From assembly GCA_963821275.1 (NCBI GenBank), contig CAWGDF010000008.1, positions 327,608 through 391,607 on the forward strand: DNA of 64,000 nucleotides. The letters are read 5' to 3'. Every line of letters begins with the position of its first letter. Within the stretch, counting starts at the first letter, position 1. Source of the DNA: JACVRW01 sp963821275. GTDB lineage: Bacteria > Actinomycetota > Thermoleophilia > Solirubrobacterales > Thermoleophilaceae. The notes beneath the pieces are model-generated. The model made no database searches. It was not told the origin of the DNA and saw only the letters and a program-made list of their open reading frames with translations. The position numbers were made by a program, and so were the translations under genes. Of this stretch, positions 25,451 through 34,681 are shown one piece after another.

Positions 25451-26652
25451 TTAGGAGCCGGCGTCCGCTCGCGACCTCCTGCTTCGGCGTCTCCTTCTCG
25501 GGGTCGACGAACGGCTTCGGCACCACGACGGCGCCGACCGTCTCGTCGGGCTTCTCGATCTCGTACTCGGTGCCCAGCTCGGACTGCTCGGTCGGCACCA
25601 TCGCGTAGCCGATGTTCTTCTCGAGCCGCGGCGACTAGCAGGCCGAGGTCACCTCGCCGATCCGCTTGCCGTCCTTGTGGACGCGGAACACGTCGATCAT
25701 CGAGCCGTCGTTGAAGGAGCCCAGGTTGGCCCCCTCGATCTCGACGCCGATGAGCTGGCGCTTGGGGCCCTCCATCTTGATCTGGTGCAGTGCGTCCTTG
25801 CCGATGAAGTCGGCGCCCTGCTCGAGATCGACCATCCAGTCGTAGCCCATTCCGACCTCGTAGGGGTTCGTGTCGAACCACATGTCGCAGCCGAGCGCGA
25901 GGATGCCGCCCTCGATGCGGCGGATGTGGCAGGGGCCGATCACCGCGAGGTCGTGGGGCTTGCCCGCCTCGAGCACGGCCTCCCAGAGCCGGGTGCCGTT
26001 CTTGCTCGCCTCGTACAGGTAGATCTCGTAGCCCAGCTCGGCGGTGTAGCCGGTGCGCGAGACCAGCACGCGCATTCCGTCGACCTCGAACGGCCGCACG
26101 AAGTAGTACGGGATCTCGAGGATGCTCGTCGCCGAACAGGTCGACCATCACGTCCTTCGACTTCGGCCCCTGCACCTGCACCGGCCCGACGTCGATCTCC
26201 TTCACCGTCACGTCGTAGTCGTTGCCGTAGGCCACGCCGCGGGCCCAGAGCTCGACGTCGCTGTCGGCAAGCGAGAGCCAGAAGCGGTTCTCCTCCACGC
26301 GCAGCAGCACCGGGTCGTTGATGATGCCGCCGTCCGGGAGGGTGTTGAAGACGTACTTGCACTGCCCGACCTGGCACTTGTTCAGGTCGCGCGCCACCAG
26401 GAGGTTGGTGAAGTCGAAGGCGTCGGGGCCGCTGATCTCGATCTGCCGCTCGGCCCCGCCGACGTCCCACAGCGTCACGCCGTTGAGCAGCTGCCAGTAC
26501 TCCTCGACCGGGTCGCCGTAGTGCCGCGGGTGGTAGTGGTGGTTGTAGGTGCTGTACAGCTTCGGGCCGTGTCGCCGCGACGCGTAGAAGTACGGCGACT
26601 TCTTGAGGCGGGTGTAGAGCAGGACTCCGGGGATGTCGTTGGTCTGGGCCAC
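25451..26652 (-). pseudogene. DmdA-like GcvT-fold THF methyltransferase (two frameshifts and an in-frame TAG)
   Basis: The gene encodes a GcvT/DmdA-fold protein of about 400 residues: GVTLWDVGGAERQIEISGPDAF, LVSRTGYTAELGYEIYLYEA, FIGKDALHQIK, then SPRLEKNIGYAMVP. An extra base at about 26124 shifts the frame in the middle. A TAG at 25635-25637 replaces the residue before SPRLEKNIG, where relatives have an aromatic residue. A second extra base near 25466 precedes the natural TAA. Family members move a methyl group from DMSP or N-methyl compounds to tetrahydrofolate. With metF 14 bases upstream in the same operon, glycine betaine or a related N-methyl donor is the proposed substrate. Confidence 0.8.
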
Positions 26653-26666
26653 GGTGCGCCTCCTGG

Positions 26667-27554
26667 TTACTGTCGGGTCAGCCGGTCGACGAGCTGCCGC
26701 CGCCAGCGCTCGGTTTGCTCGAGCTCGTTGAACGTATAGATGTGGATGCCTGCGATCCGGGCGGCCGGATCGGCGAAGGCAGGGGCCAGTTGGCGGAGCA
26801 GCTTGGTGGGCGTGTAGCGCCGGGGGAGAAGCAGGCGCCGGAGGAAGCCTCCGTGCGCCCTGAGGAAGCGGGCCGATTGGCCCAGGCCGATCTTCATGGA
26901 GGTGCGCAGGAGCCTGCGGTTGTCCACGGCGCCGGGGACCCCGATCCAGATCGGCAGGAAGGTGCCGCGGTCGCGCACCCGGCGGACCCAGGTCGCGATC
27001 ACCTCCGCGTCGAAGCAGATCTGGCTGACGATGTACGTCGCCATCGGCTCCTTCTCGAACATCGCCTCGATCGTGGTCTCGTCGCTGATGAAGTGATGGC
27101 TCTCCGGATAGCCCGCGACGCCTATCTCGGCGAAGCGGTCGTGCAGCTCGTCGATCGCCGACAGCAGGCCGGCCGCGCCCGGGAACTCGCCGGCCGCCTC
27201 GGGGGCGTCTCCGGCGATCACGAACACCTCGCGCACCCCCGCCGCCTCCAGCCGCCGGATCACCTCCTCGAGGTGCGACCGGTCGCGCACCAAGCGGGCC
27301 GAGAGGTGCGGCACGACCGCGTAACCGTCGCGGCTCAGCTGGTCCGCCAGCTCCAGCGTCGCGTCGAGCCCCTTGCTCGGGGACGCGGTGATCGTGAGCT
27401 TGACCTCGCGCGGCACGTGCGCGTGGACCGCGTCGGCAACGCCGTCGAGGGGGAGCATCTCGTAGCGCGGGCGGCGCAGCGCCTCGATCAGCGATCGCTC
27501 GGCCTGCGGCCCGCTGTCGGACGAGGTGCGCTCTGGGGATCCGATCAGGCTCAT
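26667..27554 (-). CDS. metF: methylenetetrahydrofolate reductase family protein
   Basis: A 295-residue TIM-barrel protein of the MetF family: VKLTITASPSKGLDATLELA, VFVIAGDAPEAAGEFPGA, GVAGYPESHHFI, MATYIVSQICFDAEVIATW, and the C-terminal IAGIHIYTFNELEQTERWRR. It interconverts 5-methyl- and 5,10-methylene-tetrahydrofolate with flavin. Placed before a DmdA-like methyltransferase, it most likely runs in the oxidising direction to recover C1 units from methyl-THF, as MetF2 does in methylotrophs; the direction is inference. ATG at 27554 faces the GntR gene across a 143-base promoter region. Confidence 0.88.
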   Translation of the reverse strand: MSLIGSPERTSSDSGPQAERSLIEALRRPRYEMLPLDGVADAVHAHVPREVKLTITASPSKGLDATLELADQLSRDGYAVVPHLSARLVRDRSHLEEVIRRLEAAGVREVFVIAGDAPEAAGEFPGAAGLLSAIDELHDRFAEIGVAGYPESHHFISDETTIEAMFEKEPMATYIVSQICFDAEVIATWVRRVRDRGTFLPIWIGVPGAVDNRRLLRTSMKIGLGQSARFLRAHGGFLRRLLLPRRYTPTKLLRQLAPAFADPAARIAGIHIYTFNELEQTERWRRQLVDRLTRQ

Positions 27555-27584
27555 CTCCGGTCGCTGGGCACGCCGGCCTCGAAC

Positions 27585-27696
27585 TGATATGTGACGAGCG
27601 CGAAGTCGATCGGGCCTCGTATCATGGCGAGGCGGCCACTGCGGGCAGCGGGTCGTCCGAGAGCGATATCGCGTGACGCACAGGTCTGAAATATCA
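27585..27696. promoter_or_regulatory. divergent metF / gntR promoter with three operator-like boxes
   Basis: Between metF and gntR lie TGATATGTGA (27585-27594), the perfect palindrome GCGATATCGC (27663-27672) and TGAAATATCA (27687-27696). All resemble the TGATATATCA consensus with one to three differences. The last ends one base before the GTG of gntR, so it would act as an autoregulatory site. Confidence 0.5.
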
Positions 27697-27697
27697 C

Positions 27698-28405
27698 GTG
27701 AGGGCAGCGGGGGTCAACCCGCCCCGCCCACCGGCCCCAGGGGACGCTCCCGCCCGCCGGCTGATCGCCGATCGCGCGTACTTCGAGGTCCGCGACCAGA
27801 TCGTCACCCTGCAGCTTCCTCCCGGCACGGCACTCATCGAGGACCGGCTGATGCGAGACCTCGAGATCGGGCGCACCCCGCTGCGCGAGGCGATCAAGCG
27901 GCTCGCGCTCGAGAACCTCGTTGAGGTCCGCCCGCGGCGCGGGACGTACGTCACCGAGGTCAACGTGGCCGACATCGTGCACATCACCGAGGTCCGAGCC
28001 GAGCTCGAGGGCCACGCCGCTCAGCTGGCGGCGATGCGAATGGAGAACGAGGGGCGCGCCCGCGCAGAAGCCCTGCTCACGGACCTGGAAGGGCTCGATC
28101 CCGAGGACAGCGACACGCTCATGCGGATCGACGAGAGCGTCCACCGGCTGGCCTGGGAGGCGGCCGGTAACCCCTACCTGCTCGACACCCTCGAGGGCTA
28201 CTTCGCCCTCTCGCTGCGGATCTGGTACCTCGTCATCGACCGCGTGCCCGGCCTCTGGACCGCGGTACACGATCAGCGCGAGATGCTCCACGCCCTGGTG
28301 ACGCGCGACGGGCCCCGGGCCCGCTCGCTCATGCAGGAGCACATACTGGCGTTCCAGCGTGAGATCGTGGCGGCCTTCACTCGTCGGGACTCCGTTCGAG
28401 TGTGA
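27698..28405 (+). CDS. GntR-family (FadR/FCD subfamily) transcriptional regulator
   Basis: A 235-residue regulator. Residues about 22-90 are the GntR winged helix (VRDQIVTLQLPPGTALIEDR, DLEIGRTPLREAIKRLALENLVEVRPRRGTYV). Residues about 95-220 are the all-helical FCD ligand domain (EVRAELEGHAAQLAA, DESVHRLAWEAAGNPYL, DQREMLHALVTRD) with the Asp and His residues that usually hold a metal. Its gene sits between the metF and dehydrogenase operons, with GATATATC-type sites on both sides, so it is the likely regulator of the island. The GTG at 27698 touches an operator, so the true start could be further in or the mRNA could be leaderless. Confidence 0.85.
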   Translation: MRAAGVNPPRPPAPGDAPARRLIADRAYFEVRDQIVTLQLPPGTALIEDRLMRDLEIGRTPLREAIKRLALENLVEVRPRRGTYVTEVNVADIVHITEVRAELEGHAAQLAAMRMENEGRARAEALLTDLEGLDPEDSDTLMRIDESVHRLAWEAAGNPYLLDTLEGYFALSLRIWYLVIDRVPGLWTAVHDQREMLHALVTRDGPRARSLMQEHILAFQREIVAAFTRRDSVRV

Positions 28406-28412
28406 TATATCA
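28403..28412. promoter_or_regulatory. candidate GntR operator TGATATATCA (perfect palindrome)
   Basis: A perfect 10-bp palindrome overlapping the last codon of gntR and located 20 bases before the dehydrogenase start at 28433. It is the best copy of the GATATATC motif in the window. Confidence 0.65.
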
Positions 28413-28432
28413 GACCGAAGGCGAGGTGATCA

Positions 28433-30991
28433 GTGGCTGACCGACCCGAACCAGCGAGCTCCCTTCCGGCGACCGCCCGTGCGGTGGTCATCGGCGCCGG
28501 CATCGTAGGCAACAGCCTCGCGCACCACCTCGCCCGCCTGGGCTGGCGGGACCTCGTCCTGATCGACAAGGGACCGCTGCCGAACCCCGGCGGCTCGACC
28601 GGGCACGCGTCCAACTTCATCTATCCGGTCGACCACTCGCGCGAGATGACCTCGCTGACGGGTGACAGCCTCGCGCAGTACCGCGCGCTGGACGTGCTCA
28701 CCGAGTGCGGCGGCATCGAGGTGGCCCGCGCCGAGGAGCGCATGCAGGAGCTGCAGCGCAGGATGTCCTCGGCCGCGTCGTGGGGAGTGGGGCCGGTGTC
28801 CCTACTGACCCCCGACGAGGTCAAGGACCTGGTGCCCTACATCGACGAGAAGGTGATCGTCGGCGGCTTCTACTCGCCCGGCGTGGGCGTGGTCGACTCG
28901 CTGCGGGCCGGGACGCTGATGCGCGAGCAGGCTCAGGAGCTGGGCGCCCTCACCGTGTCGGCGAACACCGAGGTGCTGGGCATCGACGTCGAGGGCGGGC
29001 GCGTGAGCGGCCTTCGCACCAGCCGGGGCGACGTTGAGACGGAGGTGGTGGTGGTCTGCTGCGGCGTCTGGAGCCCGCGGCTGGCGCGCATGGCGGGTGC
29101 GTCCATCCCGCTGACCCCGGCCGTGCACCAGATGATCGACATCGGCCCGGTGCCGCGCTTCGCGGACGCCAAGAGCGCGATCGACTTCCCGATCGTCCGG
29201 GACATGGACACGAACATGTACGAGCGCCAGGACGGCACGGGGCTCGAGGTGGGCTCCTACGCCCACCGCCCGATCCTCCACGACCCCGACGACATCCCCC
29301 CGGTGGAGGAGGCCGCGCTCTCGCCCACCGAGTTCCCCTTCACCGAGAGCGACTTCGTGCAGCAGATGGAGCACGCGCTCGAGCTGATGCCGGAGATCGT
29401 GGGCGACGAGTCCGTGGGCATCAAGTACGCGATCAACGGGCTGCTGTCGCTGACCCCGGACAGCATGCCGATCCTGGGCGAGACGCCCGAGGTCGCCGGG
29501 CTCTGGTCCGGCGCGGCGGTGTGGGTGAAGGAGGGTCCGGGCGTGGGCCGCGCGCTCGCCGAGTGGATGGTCGGTGGCGAGCCCGAGATCGACCTCCAGG
29601 CGTCCGACGTCGCCCGCTTCTACGAGCACCAGAAGAGCGTCGCTCACGTCAAGGCCCGCGCCGCCGAGGGCTTCAACAAGACCTACGGGATAGTCCATCC
29701 GGGCGAGCAGTGGGCGTCCAACCGCCCGCTGCGGCTGCCGCCCTTCTACGAGCGCGAGCGCGAGCTGGACGCCGTCTTCTTCGAGGCCGCCGGCTGGGAG
29801 CGCCCGCACTGGTACGCGTCGAACGAGCCGCTGCTGGAGGAGTTCGACGATCAGGTGAACGGCCGCGAGGCGGAGTGGGACTCGCGCTGGTGGTCGCCGA
29901 TCATCAACGCCGAGCACCTGGCGATGAGGGATCGGGTGGCGGTGTTCGACCTGACTGCGTTCTGCGTCTTCGACATCGTGGGACCGGGTGCTCTCGAGAG
30001 CGTGCAGCGGGTGGCGATGCGGCAGATGGACGTGAAGATCGGCCGCGTGGTCTACACGCCGGTGCTCGGCCCCGGCGGCGGCTTCCGCTCCGACCTGACC
30101 ATCATGCGCCTCGGCGAAGAGCACTTCAGGGTGGTCACGGGCGGCGCCCACGGGATGGCCGACTTCAAGTGGTTCAAGGACCACCTGGCGGAGGACGGGA
30201 CGGCCCAGATCTTCGACCTCACGTCGAGCTGGTGCACGCTCGGCCTCTGGGGCCCGCGCGCCCGCGACGTGCTGGCCGGAATCACCAGCGACGACGTATC
30301 GCACGAGAACTTTCCGTTCGCCTCCTGCCGGACCATCGAGGTCGACACGCTGCGCGTGCTGGCCTCGCGCATCTCCTACGTCGGCGATCTGGGCTGGGAG
30401 CTGTACGCGCCGATCGAGCAGGGGGCGCGGCTCTGGGACCTCGTCTGGGAGGCCGGCCGCCCCCACGGCGTCGTGCCTGCCGGCATCGGCGTGTACGCCA
30501 CCACCGGGCGGCTCGAGAAGTGCTACCGAGCCTTCGGCTTCGAGCTCGATGGCGAGTACAACGTCGTCGAGGCCGGGATGGCCTGGGGCAAGGTCAAGGA
30601 GCAGGACTTCGTGGGCAAGGAGGCGCACGTCCGCCACCGGGAGGAGGACCCGGCCGCGATCCTGTGCACGCTCACGGTGGACGACCACACGTCGAGCGGC
30701 GGGCAGCAGCGCTACATGCTCGGGGGCGAGCCGATCCTCACCCGCAACGGCGACCCGCTCACCGATGGCAAGGGCCGCGGCTCCTTCGTGACGAGCGCCG
30801 GGGCCGGCCCGTCCGTGGGCAAGTACATCCTGCTCTCCTATCTGCCGCCCGAGCACGCGAACGTTGGCGAGGAGCTGTCCGTGCTGTACATGGGCGACCG
30901 TTACCCGGTGACCGTGGAGCGCGCCGATTCCACGCCGTTGTTCGACCCCGACAACGAGCGGGTGAAGGCGGCGGGCGCGGCCGTGACGTGA
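28433..30991 (+). CDS. dimethylglycine/sarcosine dehydrogenase-type FAD enzyme with C-terminal GcvT domain
   Basis: An 852-residue protein with the DMGDH/SARDH layout and length. The N-terminal FAD Rossmann motif is VVIGAGIVGNSLAHHLARLG (GAGIVG at 21-26). His58 in GGSTGHASNF is at the site where relatives bind FAD covalently. An FAO_M region follows, then GcvT domain (about 430-730: DLTAFCVFDIVGPGAL, GDLGWELYAP) and the GcvT C-terminal barrel. It would oxidatively demethylate dimethylglycine and/or sarcosine and pass the methylene to THF. GTG at 28433 follows GAGGTG. Its TGA overlaps the etfB start (GTGA). Confidence 0.88.
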   Translation: MADRPEPASSLPATARAVVIGAGIVGNSLAHHLARLGWRDLVLIDKGPLPNPGGSTGHASNFIYPVDHSREMTSLTGDSLAQYRALDVLTECGGIEVARAEERMQELQRRMSSAASWGVGPVSLLTPDEVKDLVPYIDEKVIVGGFYSPGVGVVDSLRAGTLMREQAQELGALTVSANTEVLGIDVEGGRVSGLRTSRGDVETEVVVVCCGVWSPRLARMAGASIPLTPAVHQMIDIGPVPRFADAKSAIDFPIVRDMDTNMYERQDGTGLEVGSYAHRPILHDPDDIPPVEEAALSPTEFPFTESDFVQQMEHALELMPEIVGDESVGIKYAINGLLSLTPDSMPILGETPEVAGLWSGAAVWVKEGPGVGRALAEWMVGGEPEIDLQASDVARFYEHQKSVAHVKARAAEGFNKTYGIVHPGEQWASNRPLRLPPFYERERELDAVFFEAAGWERPHWYASNEPLLEEFDDQVNGREAEWDSRWWSPIINAEHLAMRDRVAVFDLTAFCVFDIVGPGALESVQRVAMRQMDVKIGRVVYTPVLGPGGGFRSDLTIMRLGEEHFRVVTGGAHGMADFKWFKDHLAEDGTAQIFDLTSSWCTLGLWGPRARDVLAGITSDDVSHENFPFASCRTIEVDTLRVLASRISYVGDLGWELYAPIEQGARLWDLVWEAGRPHGVVPAGIGVYATTGRLEKCYRAFGFELDGEYNVVEAGMAWGKVKEQDFVGKEAHVRHREEDPAAILCTLTVDDHTSSGGQQRYMLGGEPILTRNGDPLTDGKGRGSFVTSAGAGPSVGKYILLSYLPPEHANVGEELSVLYMGDRYPVTVERADSTPLFDPDNERVKAAGAAVT

Positions 30992-31755
30992 GGGTCCTGG
31001 TCTGCGTCAAGCGCGTGCCGCTCACGGGCGGGCGGATGGTCCTGACGGCCGACGAGCAGGCGATCGAGACGCGGCACCTCGGCTTCACGATCAGCCCGCA
31101 CGAGGAATGCGGGGTCGAGGAGGCCGTGAAGCTCGTCGAGCAGCACGGCGGCGAGGTGACCGTGCTCACGCTCGGCCCGCCGGAGGCCGAGGAGCAGATC
31201 CGCGAGTCGATAGCCGCGGGAGCCGATCGCGGTGTACTGCTGACGGGCGACGGCCAGGAATGGGACCCGCAGGCCACGGCGACGGCAATCCTGGCCGCGA
31301 TCGAGGAGGAGCAGGCGGCGGGCGGCGACTTCGACCTGATCGTCTTCGGCAACGAGTCCGCCGACTCGGGCAACTTCCAGGTGGGCATCCGCGTGGCTCA
31401 CGCGCTCGGACGGCCGGTCGCCACCGGACTCAAGGGGCTCTCGGTGGAGGACGGGCGCGTCCGCTGTGAGCAGGAGGTCAGCGGCGGGCGCGACGTGTAC
31501 CTGCTTCCGCTCCCGGCGGTCGTGACCGTGCTGGAGGGCATCAACCTGCCGCGCTACCCGTCGGTGCCGGCGAAGCTGCGCGCGCGCCAGAAGCCGGTCG
31601 AGCAGCGTTCGCCGGAGCGGCCCGGGTCACGGCTCGAGATGGTGCGCCTACTCGTGCCGCCCGGGCAGGGCAAGCAGGCGGAGATACTCGGCAACGGCCC
31701 CGAGGCGGCGCCGGCCGTCCTGGAGGTCATGCGCGACCTGGGGGTGGCCCGGTGA
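30988..31755 (+). CDS. etfB: electron transfer flavoprotein, beta subunit
   Basis: A 255-residue EtfB: VLVCVKRVPLTGG at the start, FTISPHEECGVEEAVKLVEQHGGEVTVLTLG, FGNESADSGNFQVGIRVAHALG and LPAVVTVLEGINLPRYPS. With EtfA it accepts electrons from flavin dehydrogenases. It starts inside the stop of the dehydrogenase gene and ends over the start of etfA (GTGA in both cases), so the three are made together; this fits a dedicated ETF for dimethylglycine or sarcosine oxidation, as found beside dgcAB in pseudomonads. Confidence 0.92.
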   Translation: MRVLVCVKRVPLTGGRMVLTADEQAIETRHLGFTISPHEECGVEEAVKLVEQHGGEVTVLTLGPPEAEEQIRESIAAGADRGVLLTGDGQEWDPQATATAILAAIEEEQAAGGDFDLIVFGNESADSGNFQVGIRVAHALGRPVATGLKGLSVEDGRVRCEQEVSGGRDVYLLPLPAVVTVLEGINLPRYPSVPAKLRARQKPVEQRSPERPGSRLEMVRLLVPPGQGKQAEILGNGPEAAPAVLEVMRDLGVAR

Positions 31756-32720
31756 CCGTCCTGGTCCTGGTCGAGCACGGCGGCGGAGGGGTCGACGAGC
31801 TGTCCCTCCAGGCGCTGACGCTCGCCCGCGAGCTCGCGGGCGGAGAGCCGCTCGAGGCGGTCCTGGTGGGCGACGGTGGACGCGAGGCCGCGGTGGAGCT
31901 GGGCGCCCACGGGGTGGCGACCGCTCACGTGGCCGAGGACGAGCGGCTGGCCGCCTACGCTCCGGGCGGCTGGGCGCGGAGCACGATCGAGCTGATAGAG
32001 CGGCTCGAGCCGAGCGCCGTCGCGGCGGCGGGCAGCAATCGCGGCAACGAGGTGCTGAGCCACGTCGCGGCTCGCCTCGACCTCCCGTTCGCCGCGAACT
32101 GCAGCGCGGTCGGAAGCGGCTCGCCGCTCGAGGTGACACGCGTGCGCTGGGGCGGCAGCCTCCTCGAGGAGGCTCGCCTCCACGGCTCGCCTGCTCTGCT
32201 CACGGTTGCGCCGCACACGGTGGCGGTGGACCCCGCGGCCGACTCCGACCCGCCGGCCATCGAGGCCTTCGGCCCCGGCCTCGACGACGCCGACCTCGCA
32301 GTGCAGGTCTCGGAGCACGTCAGCACCGTCACCTCGGGGGTCTCGCTCGCCGACGCCAAGGTGGTCGTGAGCGGCGGCCGCGGCGTGGGCTCGGCCGACG
32401 GCTTCGCGATCCTCGAGGAGCTTGCGGGGATGCTGGGTGCGGCGGTCGGATGCTCGCGGGTCGTGACCAGCGCCGGCTGGCGCCCCCACACCGACCAGGT
32501 GGGACAGACCGGCACCAAGGTCTCGCCCGACCTCTACATCGCCTGCGGGATCAGCGGAGCCACCCAGCACATCGCGGGCTGCAAGGGGGCGAAGAAGATC
32601 CTCGTAATCAACTCCGACGCCGAGGCGCCCATCATGGCGAGCGCCGACTACGCGGTGATCGGCGACCTCGCCGAGATCGTCCCCGCGATCACGGCCGAGC
32701 TGCGAAAGGGGACCACATAG
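31752..32720 (+). CDS. etfA: electron transfer flavoprotein, alpha subunit
   Basis: A 322-residue EtfA. The N-terminal domain has LVLVEHGGGGVDELSLQALTLA. The C-terminal FAD domain has VVSGGRGVGSADGFAILEELA, GQTGTKVSPDLYIACGISG and ATQHIAGCKGAKKILVINSD. It forms the heterodimer with EtfB. Its TAG stop overlaps the apparent start of the Fe-S membrane protein gene. Confidence 0.93.
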   Translation: MTVLVLVEHGGGGVDELSLQALTLARELAGGEPLEAVLVGDGGREAAVELGAHGVATAHVAEDERLAAYAPGGWARSTIELIERLEPSAVAAAGSNRGNEVLSHVAARLDLPFAANCSAVGSGSPLEVTRVRWGGSLLEEARLHGSPALLTVAPHTVAVDPAADSDPPAIEAFGPGLDDADLAVQVSEHVSTVTSGVSLADAKVVVSGGRGVGSADGFAILEELAGMLGAAVGCSRVVTSAGWRPHTDQVGQTGTKVSPDLYIACGISGATQHIAGCKGAKKILVINSDAEAPIMASADYAVIGDLAEIVPAITAELRKGTT

Positions 32721-34678
32721 ACGTCGCGCTTGGAGCGGTCGCGCTGGCGGCGGCCCTCGGCCTGAGCGGCTATCTGTTCGGGCGCCGGGCCAAGCTGCTG
32801 GTCGGCCTCATCAGGATGGGCCGGCCCGCCGACCGCTCCGGCAACCTGCCGGCGCGCGCCCGCAACGAGGCCGAGATCGTCCTCGGGCAGCGGAAGCTCC
32901 TCCAGCGGCTGGGGCCCGGCCTGATGCACGCCCTGATCTTCTGGGGCTTCCTAGTGCTGGCCCCGACGATCGTCATCGCAATGATCGGCGCGGTGGACCG
33001 CGAGGCCACGCTGCCCTGGCTCGGGCACCAGGGCTGGTTCGCGCTGCTGGTGGACGTCTTCTGCGTGCTCGTGCTCGTCGGGGTGCTGTCAGCCCTGGGC
33101 ATCCGCAAGCTGCAACGCCCGGCCCGCTTCCAGGGCAGCCACCTGGGCGAGGCCGACCTCATCCTGGCCCTGATCGCGGGCATTGTCACCACGCTCCTGC
33201 TCTGGCACGCGACGCGTATCGCGCTGGGCCTGAACGAGTGGCCGGCCGGCTGGTCCCCGGTGTCCGACGCGCTTTCGGGCCTCTTCGCCGACAACTCCGT
33301 GACCGAGGTCCTGGAGCGGGTCTTCGTCTGGGCCCATGTCCTGCTGATCCTCAGCTTCCTCGCCTACCTGCCCCACTCCAAGCACCTCCACATCGTCACC
33401 GCGGCGGTGAACGTGTTCTTCGCGAGCACGGCTCCGGGCGGGCACCTGGAGCGGCTGCACTTCGACGTTCCCGACGACGAGATGCGCTTCGGGGCCGGGA
33501 CCGTGCCCGACCTCACTTGGAAGCAGACGCTCGACACCTTCTCCTGCACCGAGTGTGGGCGCTGCCAGGACGTGTGCCCCGCCTGGGCGACGGGCAAGGA
33601 GCTGTCGCCGAAGCTGCTCATCATGGCCCTGCGCGACCAGGTGTTCGAGGAGGGGCCGCCGCTGGTCCGTGGGGCCGAGGGCTTCGAGCCCTCCCCGCTC
33701 GTGCCCGAGGCGGTGACCGACAACGTCGTGTGGGATTGCGTGACCTGCGGCGCCTGCGTGCGCGAATGCCCGGTGTCGATCGAGCACGTCGACCACATCG
33801 TGGACCTGCGCCGTCATCTCGTGATGATGGAGTCGCGCTTCCCGTCCGAGGCCGAGCCGATGCTGCGCGACGTCGAGCGGGCCGGCAACCCCTGGGGCAA
33901 GCCGCAGACCGAGCGCGCCGACTGGGCGGAGCGGCTCGGCGTGCGCGTCCTCGAGCCCGGCGACCCCCCTCCCGAGGTGCTCTACTGGGTCGGCTGCGCG
34001 GCCTCGTTCGACGAGCGGGCGCGGACCGCCGCCGAGTCGACCGCCAAGCTCCTGAAGGCGGCCGGCGTCGACTTCGCGATCCTCGGCCCGCGCGAGTCCT
34101 GCACCGGGGACCCGGCGCGGCGCATGGGCAACGAGTACCTGTTCCAGTCCTACGCCGAGCAGAACGTGGGCACGCTCAACGAGGCCGGGGTGACCAAGGT
34201 CGTGGCGAGCTGCCCGCACTGCTTCAACACGATCGGCAACGAGTATCCGGACTTCGGCGGCAACTACGAGGTCGTCCACCACACCGAGCTGCTCGCGGAG
34301 CTGGTGCGCGAGGGGCGGCTCGAGCCCACCGGCGACGGCCGCGCCATCACCTACCACGACTCCTGCTACCTCGCGCGCCACAACGACGTCATGGCCGACC
34401 CGCGGGAGCTCGTGGCCGCGGTCGGAGAGCCGGTCGAGCTGGAGCGCAGCGGCAAGCGGACCTTCTGCTGCGGCGCCGGCGGCGCCCACATGTGGATGGA
34501 GGAGCGCGGCGGCAAGATCAACGAGGAGCGCGCTCGGCAGGCGGCCGAGACCGGCGCCGACACCCTGGCCGTCGCCTGCCCCTTCTGCACGGTGATGCTG
34601 GACGACGGCGTCCGCCAGCGCGGCGACGACATGCGCGTGGTGGACCTCTCCACGCTGCTGGCCGAGTCCCTGGAGTAG
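32717..34678 (+). CDS. DgcB-like membrane Fe-S oxidoreductase (ETF acceptor)
   Basis: About 653 residues. The first 250 hold five to six transmembrane helices of the NarI-like type (LMHALIFWGFLVLAPTIVIAM, FALLVDVFCVLVLVGVLSAL). Two [4Fe-4S] ferredoxin motifs follow, CTECGRCQDVCP and CVTCGACVRECP, then CCG (heterodisulfide reductase-like) elements: YWVGCAASFD, SCPHCFNT, FCCGAGGAHMWMEE, ACPFCTVML. It should carry electrons from EtfAB to quinone. A Shine-Dalgarno AAAGGGGA points to a non-standard ATA start at 32717 overlapping the etfA TAG; the next in-frame ATG (32816) would remove the first helix. Confidence 0.87.
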   Translation: MDVALGAVALAAALGLSGYLFGRRAKLLVGLIRMGRPADRSGNLPARARNEAEIVLGQRKLLQRLGPGLMHALIFWGFLVLAPTIVIAMIGAVDREATLPWLGHQGWFALLVDVFCVLVLVGVLSALGIRKLQRPARFQGSHLGEADLILALIAGIVTTLLLWHATRIALGLNEWPAGWSPVSDALSGLFADNSVTEVLERVFVWAHVLLILSFLAYLPHSKHLHIVTAAVNVFFASTAPGGHLERLHFDVPDDEMRFGAGTVPDLTWKQTLDTFSCTECGRCQDVCPAWATGKELSPKLLIMALRDQVFEEGPPLVRGAEGFEPSPLVPEAVTDNVVWDCVTCGACVRECPVSIEHVDHIVDLRRHLVMMESRFPSEAEPMLRDVERAGNPWGKPQTERADWAERLGVRVLEPGDPPPEVLYWVGCAASFDERARTAAESTAKLLKAAGVDFAILGPRESCTGDPARRMGNEYLFQSYAEQNVGTLNEAGVTKVVASCPHCFNTIGNEYPDFGGNYEVVHHTELLAELVREGRLEPTGDGRAITYHDSCYLARHNDVMADPRELVAAVGEPVELERSGKRTFCCGAGGAHMWMEERGGKINEERARQAAETGADTLAVACPFCTVMLDDGVRQRGDDMRVVDLSTLLAESLE

Positions 34679-34681
34679 TCG

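Noticed and set aside
25635..25637. Pyrrolysine or other stop-codon recoding in a methyltransferase
   Set aside because: GcvT/DmdA-fold enzymes are not known to use pyrrolysine, no pyl genes are seen, and the same gene has two indels that recoding would not explain.
26653..28432. Glycine or THF riboswitch controlling the island
   Set aside because: The leaders before metF, gntR and the dehydrogenase are too short and show only the small GATATATC-type boxes, not a conserved aptamer.
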